From Exiguobacterium acetylicum DSM 20416 (GTDB lineage Bacteria; Bacillota; Bacilli; Exiguobacteriales; Exiguobacteriaceae): 64,000 bases of DNA. The position numbers and the translations under genes are program-made. The DNA is taken from contig NZ_JNIR01000001.1 in NCBI RefSeq assembly GCF_000702605.1, forward strand, positions 300,501-364,500, given 5' to 3'. This document shows, piece by piece, positions 39,583 to 47,161 of the stretch. Position 1 is the first letter of the stretch, and each line of letters begins with the position of its first letter. A model generated the notes under the pieces. It was not told where the DNA came from, ran no database searches, and saw only the letters and a program-made list of their open reading frames with translations.

Positions 39583-39619
39583 AAAACTCTTTCTATCAAC
39601 TGCATAGGGGGAGTTTTTT
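39583..39619 (+). terminator. lplJ terminator whose 3' arm carries the next gene's SD
   Basis: AAAACTC and CTAT pair with ATAG and GAGTTTT, followed by T. The only SD for the next gene, GGGGGAG (39607-39613), lies in the 3' arm, nine bases before its ATG. The hairpin could end transcription or mask translation. Confidence 0.6.
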
Positions 39620-39621
39620 TC

Positions 39622-40509
39622 ATGGGCTATAATAAAGATAATTTTTTAGAAGGTTCGTTGACGGACTTTATTGATTTTGAACGGATTTCAGAAGGGTTAC
39701 CAAAAACGGAGGATCAACAACCGTTACCATATTATGAGCGTGATGATTATAAGGCAGCAGGTAAACTGGAAGGAAAAGTAGCAATCGTCACAGGCGGAAA
39801 CTCTGGGATTGGACGCGCTGTCTCGATTGCTTATGTCCGGGAAGGTGCAAAAGTCGTCATCGCTTTCTACGGTGATCAAGAGGGCGCGGAAGAAACAAAA
39901 GCACGTCTCGAGGAACTAGGAGGCGAAGTCCTGCTCTCTCAAGGGGATATCGGAGATGCGGAGTACTGTGAAACACTCGTCCAAAAAACAATCGATCGTT
40001 TTGGTCGCTTAGATATCGTCGTCAATAATGCGAGCATGCAAAAACCTGAAGATAGTCTGAAGGACATCACAGACGAGTCGATGGAAAAGACGTTCAAGAC
40101 GAATATCTTCGGAATGATGCGTCTTGCACGTGCTGCGCTACCGCACCTTTCACTCGGTTCTGCCATCATCAATACGACATCGTCGACGGCATACGAAGGG
40201 AACGCGCTTTTAATTGACTATTCTGCGACGAAGGGAGCCATCGTCAGCTTCACGCGGAGTCTTTCAATGAACTTAGCGAAAGAAGGAATTCGTGTTAATG
40301 CCGTAGCACCAGGCCCAATCTGGACGCCGCTCATCACAGAAACGTTCCCACATGAATCGGTCAAGACATTCGGGAAGAATACACCGATGGATCGTCCGGG
40401 ACAGCCAGCTGAAATGGCATCGGCATATGTCTTCTTAGCGTGTAATGATTCAAGTTATATGACAGGACAAGTTCTTCATTTAAACGGTGGCGTCATCGTC
40501 AACGGTTAA
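39622..40509 (+). CDS. Short-chain dehydrogenase/reductase (YhdF/YdaD-like)
   Basis: A 295-residue SDR. The NAD(P) motif is AIVTGGNSGIGRAVSIAY, the NNAS motif is VVNNASMQKPE and the catalytic Tyr-Lys is in DYSATKGAIVSF. About 50 N-terminal residues before the Rossmann fold (TEDQQPLPYYERDDYKAAGK) are typical of the general-stress SDRs YhdF and YdaD of Bacilli. Substrate unknown. Its ribosome site lies within a hairpin. Confidence 0.88.
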   Translation: MGYNKDNFLEGSLTDFIDFERISEGLPKTEDQQPLPYYERDDYKAAGKLEGKVAIVTGGNSGIGRAVSIAYVREGAKVVIAFYGDQEGAEETKARLEELGGEVLLSQGDIGDAEYCETLVQKTIDRFGRLDIVVNNASMQKPEDSLKDITDESMEKTFKTNIFGMMRLARAALPHLSLGSAIINTTSSTAYEGNALLIDYSATKGAIVSFTRSLSMNLAKEGIRVNAVAPGPIWTPLITETFPHESVKTFGKNTPMDRPGQPAEMASAYVFLACNDSSYMTGQVLHLNGGVIVNG

Positions 40510-40521
40510 AAAGAAACTCGG

Positions 40522-40535
40522 TGAAAACGTTTCCA
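40522..40535 (+). promoter_or_regulatory. cre-like site upstream of the acyl-CoA ligase gene
   Basis: TGAAAACGTTTCCA, one mismatch to the cre consensus, between the SDR gene and the ligase gene. Confidence 0.5.
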
Positions 40536-40549
40536 AAAAGTGTTACACT

Positions 40550-40588
40550 ATCCATACGGTCGCTTTTGACTACGTATGGATTTTTTTT
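40550..40588 (+). terminator. Terminator after the SDR gene
   Basis: ATCCATACG (40550-40558) pairs with CGTATGGAT (40573-40581), followed by eight T. Confidence 0.8.
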
Positions 40589-40596
40589 ACGCAAAA

Positions 40597-40614
40597 AATG
40601 AATAGTCATTCATT
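40597..40614 (+). promoter_or_regulatory. FadR-like operator
   Basis: AATGAATAGTCATTCATT is an inverted repeat with 7-bp arms. Fourteen of its bases (TGAATAGTCATTCA) match the B. subtilis FadR (YsiA) box. It lies 20 bases before the start of a fatty acid activation gene, a known FadR target class. Confidence 0.65.
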
Positions 40615-40633
40615 CGAAAGGGGAATTTTGCTC

Positions 40634-42181
40634 ATGCTTGGATTGATTCAATCCGTCGAAGAAACCGCTCGAACACATCCGGACTCAACCGCGTATGTGT
40701 TTGAGGACACGCAAATCAGCTATCGTGAGTTCGTCGAGAAGTTTCACCGGGCAGCCGGTGCGCTTGAAGCGAACGGAATCCGAAAAGGCGATCATGTCGC
40801 GCTGATCTTAGGGAATAGCCCAGCATTCCTAGTGGCATATTACGCCATCATGAAACAAGGGGCAATCGCGATTCCAATCAACCCTACATATACACCGGAT
40901 GAGATCGGGTATATCCTGATGAACGGTGATGTGAAGGGGATTTTAGGCATTGCGCCGCTCGTCGAAGCTGCAAAAGATCGTCTCGTGCATTTACCGAATC
41001 TCAAGATTGTTGTCTCTGTTCCTTACGCGGATCAAGAAGGACCAAACGAAACACATCAACAAGTGACGTTCATCACGCTCGATCGCTGGCTCGAAATCGA
41101 ACATCCCTTGACAGAAGTGACGAATGAACTGGACGACATCGCTGTCATTCTCTATACGAGTGGAACGACAGGAAAACCAAAAGGTGCGATGTTATCCCAC
41201 CGTAATCTGACATCAAATGCGCGCTCGATTGGAGATTATCTACATGTATCTAGTAGCGATCGAACACTTGCTGTGTTACCGATGTTCCATGTCTTTTGTT
41301 TGACGGTCGTCGTCAATGCTTCACTCGCACATGGAGCGTCAATCATCATTGCTTCACGTTTTTCACCACAGGAGACGTTCGAGTTAGCGAAAAAAGAACA
41401 GGTGACAATCTTCGCGGGAGTGCCAACGATGTATAATTTCTTACTTCAAACCGTGAAGGCCCATCCAGAATATGCGACCTATTTTGAATCAACACGTTTG
41501 TTCGTCTCAGGGGGAGCGAGTCTTCCAGTGCCGCTTCTTGAAGCGTTTGATCGGACGTTCCAGTGTCATATCCTCGAAGGATACGGTTTATCGGAAGCAT
41601 CACCCGTCACTTGTTTCAATCCGGTCAATGGTATTCAGAAACCAGGATCGATTGGTACGTCGATCGTCGATGTCGAAAACAAAGTCGTCGATGAACTCGG
41701 ACAGGAATTACCAGATGGTCAAGTCGGAGAATTGATCGTTCGTGGACCGAACGTCATGACGGGTTATTACAAGATGCCGGAAGAGTCGCAAGCGACGTTA
41801 CGCGACGGCTGGCTGTTTACGGGTGATTTAGCTCGTCGAGATGAGGATGGATACTTCTATATCGTTGATCGCAAAAAGGACATGATCATCGTCGGTGGTT
41901 ACAACGTCTATCCACGTGAGGTCGAAGAAGTGCTTTATCAACATCCAAATGTCATCGAAGCAGCCGTCATCGGCATACCGGACGAGGAGATGGGCGAGGC
42001 TGTCAAAGCATTTGTCGTTGCCTGTGAGACGATGACAAAAGAGGAAACACAGGCGTTCTGTGCTACATCACTCGCAAAATATAAATGTCCGACACAGATT
42101 GAGTTCATCGATCAATTACCTCGTAATACGACCGGAAAGATTTTACGGACCGTATTGAAGAAACAACCGACGAATTCATGA
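40634..42181 (+). CDS. lcfB: Long-chain acyl-CoA ligase (YhfL/LcfB type)
   Basis: The ATG at 40634 follows AAGGGGA; 515 residues. The AMP-binding motif is [16 protein letters not shown], with [24 protein letters not shown] and the C-terminal Lys in [10 protein letters not shown]. It activates fatty acids to acyl-CoA for beta-oxidation. In B. subtilis lcfB (yhfL) also lies near lplJ. The FadR-like and cre-like sites upstream indicate induction by fatty acids and catabolite control. Confidence 0.85.
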   Translation: MLGLIQSVEETARTHPDSTAYVFEDTQISYREFVEKFHRAAGALEANGIRKGDHVALILGNSPAFLVAYYAIMKQGAIAIPINPTYTPDEIGYILMNGDVKGILGIAPLVEAAKDRLVHLPNLKIVVSVPYADQEGPNETHQQVTFITLDRWLEIEHPLTEVTNELDDIAVILYTSGTTGKPKGAMLSHRNLTSNARSIGDYLHVSSSDRTLAVLPMFHVFCLTVVVNASLAHGASIIIASRFSPQETFELAKKEQVTIFAGVPTMYNFLLQTVKAHPEYATYFESTRLFVSGGASLPVPLLEAFDRTFQCHILEGYGLSEASPVTCFNPVNGIQKPGSIGTSIVDVENKVVDELGQELPDGQVGELIVRGPNVMTGYYKMPEESQATLRDGWLFTGDLARRDEDGYFYIVDRKKDMIIVGGYNVYPREVEEVLYQHPNVIEAAVIGIPDEEMGEAVKAFVVACETMTKEETQAFCATSLAKYKCPTQIEFIDQLPRNTTGKILRTVLKKQPTNS

Positions 42182-42189
42182 GTGGAATC

Positions 42190-42218
42190 AAGAACTTCAG
42201 GTTTCTGAAGTTCTTTTT
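42190..42218 (+). terminator. Terminator after the acyl-CoA ligase gene
   Basis: AAGAACTTCAG and CTGAAGTTCTT around a GTTT loop with T run. Confidence 0.88.
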
Positions 42219-42248
42219 CTGTGCATAGACAAGAAGGAGGGGATACAG

Positions 42249-42683
42249 ATGAACATCGCATTGATTGCACACGATGAAAAAAAGGATGAGATGATGGGCT
42301 TTACACGAGCTTACGCCGCATTCTTCAAGAAAAATACATTGTATGCGACAGGAACGACCGGACAACGAATCATGGAAGCAACCGACTTGCACGTCCATCG
42401 CTGTAAGTCAGGTCCACTCGGTGGTGATCAGGAAATTGGCGCTCTCGTGGCGCAAGGGAAAATCGATATCGTAATCTTCTTACGGGATCCACTGACGGCG
42501 CAACCACATGAACCGGACGTCTCGGCACTCATTCGATTATGCGACGTATACGATCTGCCGCTTGCGACGAATGTTGGAACTGCTGAAATTTTAATCAATG
42601 GACTCGAACAAGGACAATTCGATTGGAAGGAAATCATCCGAAAACGTCATGAACTGGAACAAAAAAAGTTTTTAGACGATTAA
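42249..42683 (+). CDS. mgsA: Methylglyoxal synthase
   Basis: A 144-residue enzyme. [29 protein letters not shown] (phosphate-binding), [15 protein letters not shown] and the catalytic Asp segment [14 protein letters not shown] are diagnostic. It converts DHAP to methylglyoxal and phosphate, a bypass when phosphate is low or sugar phosphate is high. SD AAGGAGGGGA. Confidence 0.95.
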   Translation: MNIALIAHDEKKDEMMGFTRAYAAFFKKNTLYATGTTGQRIMEATDLHVHRCKSGPLGGDQEIGALVAQGKIDIVIFLRDPLTAQPHEPDVSALIRLCDVYDLPLATNVGTAEILINGLEQGQFDWKEIIRKRHELEQKKFLDD

Positions 42684-42688
42684 TTTCA

Positions 42689-42703
42689 TGAGAACGCTTC
42701 TCA
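42689..42703 (+). promoter_or_regulatory. Fur-like box overlapping a -35
   Basis: TGAGAACGCTTCTCA is a perfect 6-3-6 palindrome resembling the Fur 7-1-7 box TGATAATNATTATCA (four mismatches). It covers the -35 of the small gene at 42780. Confidence 0.4.
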
Positions 42704-42726
42704 TTTTCGATTGAGCATGCTATAGT
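42698..42726 (+). promoter_or_regulatory. Promoter of the 51-residue gene
   Basis: TTCTCA, a 17-base spacer and TATAGT. Four and five bases match the consensus hexamers. Confidence 0.55.
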
Positions 42727-42737
42727 CAGTTTGAGGA

Positions 42738-42752
42738 TGATACTGATTATCA
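42738..42752 (+). promoter_or_regulatory. Fur box just after the promoter
   Basis: TGATACTGATTATCA has one mismatch to the B. subtilis Fur 7-1-7 consensus. It sits about 12 bases past the -10, ideal for blocking transcription. Confidence 0.6.
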
Positions 42753-42779
42753 ATTGCGATGGAAAAGGTGGCGAAGAAA

Positions 42780-42935
42780 ATGGAGATTCTATTAATGACG
42801 GGTGTAACGGTATTGCTAGGAGGCGGCGTTGGATTCTTGACGCACGTCGTAAAAATGGAACGTCGTCAACAGGCAACAACTGTGACTTCAAAGAACGAGC
42901 AAGTAGCGTATCCAGCGCTCCGTCTCGTCAAATAA
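42780..42935 (+). CDS. 51-residue single-pass membrane protein, putatively iron-regulated
   Basis: An ORF too short for routine calling. It begins MEILLMTGVTVLLGGGVGFL, one glycine-rich membrane helix, then a basic TM border (KMERRQQ) and a 25-residue polar tail ending RLVK. AAGGTGG precedes the ATG. It has its own promoter, two Fur-like boxes and its own terminator, so it is an independent transcription unit. I do not recognise the family. Iron control and membrane location are inferences. Confidence 0.6.
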   Translation: MEILLMTGVTVLLGGGVGFLTHVVKMERRQQATTVTSKNEQVAYPALRLVK

Positions 42936-42954
42936 TAGAAAATTTACGACTTCG

Positions 42955-42987
42955 CCTTTCTTTTCTTTTGAAAAGAAAGGTTTTTTT
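42955..42987 (+). terminator. Terminator of the 51-residue gene
   Basis: CCTTTCTTTTC pairs with GAAAAGAAAGG around a short loop and is followed by seven T. Confidence 0.88.
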
Positions 42988-43069
42988 GAATTATTATCCA
43001 CTCTCCCATAATTTTGCGGAATTCCTTTGATACACTGAAACAAAGCACATTAGTCGAGGAGTGAGAGCC

Positions 43070-43732
43070 ATGCATACAATCTATTTAGTTGATGATGAAG
43101 TGAACTTGAATCGTGTACTCGTGAAATATTTGGAGCAAGAAGGATGGCAGGTGAAATCGTTTACGTCTGGTGAGGCGGCAGCCTCTGCCATCGTTGAAAA
43201 GCCTGACTTATGGATTTTAGACATCATGCTACCGGATATGGATGGTTTTCAATTGATTAAACGGATCAAGGCACATGATGAGACGACACCTGTCATTTTC
43301 ATCTCGGCTCGGGATGAGGATATCGATAAAATCATTGGTCTTGAGATGGGATCGGACGATTACATCGCAAAACCGTTCCTTCCGCGAGAACTCGTCATCC
43401 GCGTCAAAAAGATTTTGGCACGAACGTATGCGACACCAAAGAGTGGTGTCATCCAATACGGTGATTATATGATTTATCCAGAGAAACGAATCATCGAAGA
43501 GAATGGTCAAGAAATCGATTTGACGTCGAAAGAATACGATCTATTGATTTTATTCGCCACACAAATTGGGACGCCGATGTCACGCGAGCAGATTCTCGTC
43601 AGCGTCTGGGGTGACGATTATTTCGGTTCAGACCGAGTCGTCGATGATCTCGTTCGTCGCGTCCGTAAAAAATTATCGAAGCTTGAGCTCGAAACGATTT
43701 ACGGTATCGGTTATCGCTTGGTGTCTGCATGA
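43070..43732 (+). CDS. cssR: Response regulator CssR (OmpR type)
   Basis: The ATG at 43070 follows GAGGAG; 220 residues. The receiver has the phosphorylation Asp in WILDIMLPDMDG and Lys in SDDYIAKPFLPREL. The winged helix ends in RVVDDLVRRVRKKLSKLELE and YGIGYRL. TIYLVDDE, KPFLPREL and SDRVVDDLVRR match B. subtilis CssR closely. CssRS senses misfolded exported protein and induces HtrA-type proteases. It overlaps cssS by four bases. Confidence 0.88.
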   Translation: MHTIYLVDDEVNLNRVLVKYLEQEGWQVKSFTSGEAAASAIVEKPDLWILDIMLPDMDGFQLIKRIKAHDETTPVIFISARDEDIDKIIGLEMGSDDYIAKPFLPRELVIRVKKILARTYATPKSGVIQYGDYMIYPEKRIIEENGQEIDLTSKEYDLLILFATQIGTPMSREQILVSVWGDDYFGSDRVVDDLVRRVRKKLSKLELETIYGIGYRLVSA

Positions 43733-45111
43733 AAAACCGCAGTCTTGGATTCCAGATTTGGGCGATGTTTCTGCTCGTCATCGTCACGCTTTCTGCGGTC
43801 ATTCTCCTGGTCATCCGGTCATCGATCGGAAATTTCATCGATGAACAGGTCTATGCGACACTTGAGAATAGCGAAGTCTTCTTCTCGAAAGATGCTTCCG
43901 TCATCGAGATGCTTCAAGATAATCCGATTGAATTTGACCGCCGGAAACAGGAGTCCCGTTCTGTGAATATCCTACTTCTTTCTAAAAACGGAAAGCTCTA
44001 TTACGGTGGAGCGCCACAACAGCTGATCAATCAGATGTACCGTGATGCGATTGATCAAAAAACAGTTACGGCAAAGTATACGACGCGTCTTGATAAAGAA
44101 GATGTCTACTACAGTATTCGAAAAATCGAGGATAGTGGTGAAACGTACTATCGTGTCTCCTATGTTTGGGATGCGTATCGACAAGAACTGATTACGCAGT
44201 TATTCTCGAAAATCGGATTCGTCGTCATCATCGGAAGTATCTTTACGCTATTCATTGCGTTTTGGTTAGCACGACGTTTGACACAACCACTCGTTGAAAT
44301 CGAGGGAGCGGTCGGTAAAATCGCGGCTCAAAAATGGGATACACCACTTCCGCTTGACCGCGGGGATGAAATCGGACGACTCGCACGATCCGTCGATGCG
44401 ATGCGGATGGATCTTGAAAAGCAGGATAAGGCACAAAAATCATTACTTCAAAACATCTCCCATGATTTGAAAACGCCAATCATGGTTATTCGAAGTTATG
44501 CCCAGTCCATCTCAGACGGGATTTATCCAGATGGTGATTTGACCGGATCCGTATCCGTCATTGATGAAGAGGCGGAGCGGTTAGAGAAAAAAGTCGCGGC
44601 TCTACTTTATGTCACGAAGCTCGACTATTTCGAGCTCGATCGTTCGACCTGGGACAATGTTGACATCGACCGGATGGTGCATCTGTTGAAAAATCGCTTT
44701 TCTGGAACGAAGTCACTGGAATGGCATGTCAGCGGAGAAGCAGGAATTGTTCTTGGTGAAGGAGAGCAGTTACGTGTTGCGCTAGAAAATGTCATGGACA
44801 ATGCGATTCGTTATGCCGAAACACGAATCGATATCCGATTGTCCGGAACAGCGGATCAGGTGCATATCGAAATCGAAAATGACGGACCACCGCTTGACGC
44901 CTCCTCGCCACTGTTCCATCAATTCTCACGTGGCAAGGAAGGAAAGTTTGGGCTTGGTCTCTATATCGTCAAACGGATCGTTGAGCGTCATGATGGAACG
45001 GTCGCAATCGAAAACCGTTCTGCGGGAAATGGAGTTGGAAAAGTTTGTGTGATTTTTAATTTCCCACGTCATTTTATTGTGCAAGAGGAAAAAAAACCAA
45101 AAGAATTTTAA
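43729..45111 (+). CDS. cssS: Sensor histidine kinase CssS
   Basis: A 460-residue kinase: membrane helix (about 9-31), an extracellular domain of about 130 residues, second helix (about 165-187), HAMP, H-box LLQNISHDLKTPIMVIRSYA and an ATP-binding domain with N-box ALENVMDNAIRYAE and G-box KFGLGLYIVKRI. It pairs with cssR by overlap. Its outside domain should sense secretion stress; prsA is also in this window. Confidence 0.87.
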   Translation: MKNRSLGFQIWAMFLLVIVTLSAVILLVIRSSIGNFIDEQVYATLENSEVFFSKDASVIEMLQDNPIEFDRRKQESRSVNILLLSKNGKLYYGGAPQQLINQMYRDAIDQKTVTAKYTTRLDKEDVYYSIRKIEDSGETYYRVSYVWDAYRQELITQLFSKIGFVVIIGSIFTLFIAFWLARRLTQPLVEIEGAVGKIAAQKWDTPLPLDRGDEIGRLARSVDAMRMDLEKQDKAQKSLLQNISHDLKTPIMVIRSYAQSISDGIYPDGDLTGSVSVIDEEAERLEKKVAALLYVTKLDYFELDRSTWDNVDIDRMVHLLKNRFSGTKSLEWHVSGEAGIVLGEGEQLRVALENVMDNAIRYAETRIDIRLSGTADQVHIEIENDGPPLDASSPLFHQFSRGKEGKFGLGLYIVKRIVERHDGTVAIENRSAGNGVGKVCVIFNFPRHFIVQEEKKPKEF

Positions 45112-45141
45112 AAACGGGATCTTTGGATCTCGTTTTTTTCG
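45112..45141 (+). terminator. Terminator of cssRS
   Basis: AAAACGGGATC pairs with GATCTCGTTTT (one G-T pair) around a four-base loop, with a T run. Confidence 0.8.
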
Positions 45142-45221
45142 TTAGGAAATAATCGTTCCGTTCATGCAAGGCAAAAGGAAGTTTGATATAACCAATATAA
45201 TCCAGGAAGGGAGCGAAGGAG

Positions 45222-45695
45222 ATGTCATACCCAATCACGGAAGAAACGTTAGCCTTGATCCCGCGATACGGTCAATACGGTGAACCGCAGACACTCGTCA
45301 TCAAGGAACATTCTGAAAGTATTTTAGATGGTCATCCCATTAAGTTGATTGAAGAATCCTGTTTGTATTTTGGTTCGTCGATGCGTGGAAGAATTGAAGC
45401 AGCGCGGCATATTCTTGGTCCGAACCGAAAGACACCTGTTTTAGTGGATTGGCAAGCACAGACGATTTTCTTTCCAACGACCGCAAAAGAAAAGGCAGAA
45501 TGTATTTGGATTAATTTTAAACAGATGAAGACTGTTCAGAAAAAATCGGGTAAAGTACAAGTCGAATTTCAGACCGGGCAATGTATCGATACCGATGCAT
45601 CTGCGTACAGCATCGAGCGACAACGGATTAAAACGCTGGAACTGGCGTATGAAATGCAACGTCGTTTTCAGTTGCCGGAGTTTAAGAATCGGTGA
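45222..45695 (+). CDS. comK: Competence transcription factor ComK
   Basis: A 157-residue protein. ESCLYFGSSMRGRIEAARHI, KTPVLVDWQAQTIFFPT and CIWINFKQMK match the ComK core (in B. subtilis SCRFFGSSYAGR, PPIMVDPSNQIFLFPT, CGWISHVHVK). It is shorter than B. subtilis ComK (192), mainly at the C-terminus. ComK activates the DNA-uptake genes. TATAAT lies about 25 bases upstream of the ATG and AAAAGGAAGTTTG nearby is one mismatch from half a ComK box, so autoregulation is possible. Confidence 0.85.
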   Translation: MSYPITEETLALIPRYGQYGEPQTLVIKEHSESILDGHPIKLIEESCLYFGSSMRGRIEAARHILGPNRKTPVLVDWQAQTIFFPTTAKEKAECIWINFKQMKTVQKKSGKVQVEFQTGQCIDTDASAYSIERQRIKTLELAYEMQRRFQLPEFKNR

Positions 45696-45760
45696 AAAGT
45701 GGAAACACATAACAGGAATCTTACTTACGTAAGGAGAAACAGTAGAGAGAGAAATCATAG

Positions 45761-45786
45761 GGAGGTGAAGCGGTAACTTTTACCGC
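45761..45786 (+). promoter_or_regulatory. SD sequence followed by a hairpin before the start codon
   Basis: GGAGGTGA (45761-45768) is the only SD. GCGGTAA (45770-45776) and TTACCGC (45780-45786) then form a perfect 7-bp stem with a CTT loop, and the ATG is at 45793. Linear spacing is 24 bases; with the hairpin folded it is about 7. Confidence 0.7.
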
Positions 45787-45792
45787 GACACG

Positions 45793-46200
45793 ATGAATGA
45801 ATCATACGAATGGTTAAATCGCCGAAAACTACAGCCTGGATTTGGTGCGACTGGAGGCAGACGCTTTATCAGTTCTCGCATCGTGCGTCCGGAAAATACA
45901 CCGGGTAAACGAATCAAAGGAATTAAACGGGCACGACAATTGGTCGTCGATGATGCTGGAAATCGCCGTTGGGTCACGAAACGCATCGTCGTGACGGATG
46001 CTGCGAAACACGTCACGATGAACCGTCGGACATCTATCGCCTTGAAGGAGACGAATGAGTCGCGCCTTGAGCAAGTCAAACAAAAACTAGCATCTAACAA
46101 AAAGGTCTTATTACCGATTTTGGCGGCAACAGGGATCGCTGTCGCAGGTGGCGTTCTTGCTTACGTTCTTCGTCGGAAGAAAAAACAATCTGATCAATAA
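45793..46200 (+). CDS. Basic protein with C-terminal membrane anchor, unknown
   Basis: A 135-residue, strongly basic protein (RRKLQPGFGATGGRRF, RIKGIKRARQL, RRWVTKRIVV) ending in one membrane helix (about 105-125, LPILAATGIAVAGGVLAYVL) and a KKKQSDQ tail. An in-frame TGA at 45766 and no other start codon force the ATG at 45793. It follows comK by 97 bases with no terminator between, so it may be on the same transcript. I do not recognise the family. Confidence 0.65.
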   Translation: MNESYEWLNRRKLQPGFGATGGRRFISSRIVRPENTPGKRIKGIKRARQLVVDDAGNRRWVTKRIVVTDAAKHVTMNRRTSIALKETNESRLEQVKQKLASNKKVLLPILAATGIAVAGGVLAYVLRRKKKQSDQ

Positions 46201-46201
46201 A

Positions 46202-46237
46202 AAATAAGCCGTTCTCCAATCGGAGGATGGCTTATTT
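46202..46237. terminator. Bidirectional terminator
   Basis: AAATAAGCC pairs with GGCTTATTT with an inner TCC/GGA pair, between convergent genes. Confidence 0.75.
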
Positions 46238-46243
46238 CATGCA

Positions 46244-46585
46244 TTATAAGAATCGTTTTCGTAAAGAAGTCGAGAGTGCTTTGTCTGCGATTTCTTCTAG
46301 TTCCGTCAAGTTTGTCGGATCAAAGCTATCATTGTAGAAACGACCTACGAAGTCGACACGATCGTAATCGAGTTCCTTGAAAATCAAGTGTTTATGGTCG
46401 TCATAAAAAACGACACGATAGTAATCAGATCCACGTTCAAGTGTTACGAGACCTTTGATATGATCCAATTTTTTTTGTTCTTCGGTTTGCTCTTCCTCGA
46501 GCGTGTCATCCTCGTTCGTCGATGCTTCTGCTTGCTCGATCGCATTCTTTACGAGTTCAGGTCGTTGTTCTTGTTCTTCCGTCAT
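46244..46585 (-). CDS. Acidic hypothetical protein
   Basis: A 113-residue protein with a very acidic, low-complexity N-terminal third (EDDTLEEEQTEEQKK) and a C-terminal part with alternating strands (SDYYRVVFYDDHKHLIFKEL). No motif I recognise. GGAGG is 9 bases from the ATG. Soluble by composition. Confidence 0.65.
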   Translation of the reverse strand: MTEEQEQRPELVKNAIEQAEASTNEDDTLEEEQTEEQKKLDHIKGLVTLERGSDYYRVVFYDDHKHLIFKELDYDRVDFVGRFYNDSFDPTNLTELEEIADKALSTSLRKRFL

Positions 46586-46645
46586 GTTTTATCGCCTCCA
46601 ATTATTATTTTACATGGAAATGGACAGATGAGAAAGAAAAATCCC

Positions 46646-47023
46646 TCAGTCCATCTGGTGTGCTTCACAAACGCGTAGTACATTCATCGCGCCAATTCGT
46701 AATCGCTCGAGTAGTTGGAGTCGTGCTTCTTCATTTGGAATCGTATCAAGAGAAGCTACTTCCATCAGTTCCAACCAACGGATGGCATGTTCTTTTTGAA
46801 TCGGTAATAACCGGTGAATCATCGCTAAACTCGCCGGCGGTTGATCCGGGTCGCGCGGTCCTCCTGTCAATTGGATCAAGAAGACGAGTTGTGCCTGTTC
46901 GACACGTTGTCGATCTTCAGGGAATAACGGTCGCAACAGTGAATCATGGTAGACTTGATGATAGAACGAGCGAACCAAGGATGTGAGTATATGCTCGCCT
47001 CCGATGGTTTCGTAAAGTGACAA
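46646..47023 (-). CDS. Truncated haemoglobin (2/2 globin)
   Basis: The start is a TTG at 47023: AGGTG lies upstream and an in-frame TGA lies 9 bases before it, so no other start exists. 125 residues. SLYETIGGEHILTSLVRSFY opens the fold, LRPLFPED is the B-C region, and the proximal His is in MIHRLLPIQKEHAIRWLELM. This resembles YjbI/TrHbII of Bacilli, which bind O2 or NO. It is 138 bases from the divergent addB start. Confidence 0.85.
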   Translation of the reverse strand: MSLYETIGGEHILTSLVRSFYHQVYHDSLLRPLFPEDRQRVEQAQLVFLIQLTGGPRDPDQPPASLAMIHRLLPIQKEHAIRWLELMEVASLDTIPNEEARLQLLERLRIGAMNVLRVCEAHQMD

Positions 47024-47161
47024 GAAGCATCACCTGCCTTACATAGGATGTGTCCTGATTATAGCAAATTTATACTTAGAAGACATGCGCCAAAAACAGT
47101 ACATTTGTTCTTGTTTGTGAGATACTGATAGTAAAGAAAAAACGAGGAGGAGGTTTTCTTG

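Noticed and set aside
40487-40633. N-terminal extension of the acyl-CoA ligase from 40487
   Set aside because: It would run through the SDR stop region, a terminator and the FadR-like site; the ATG at 40634 has an SD and matches family length.
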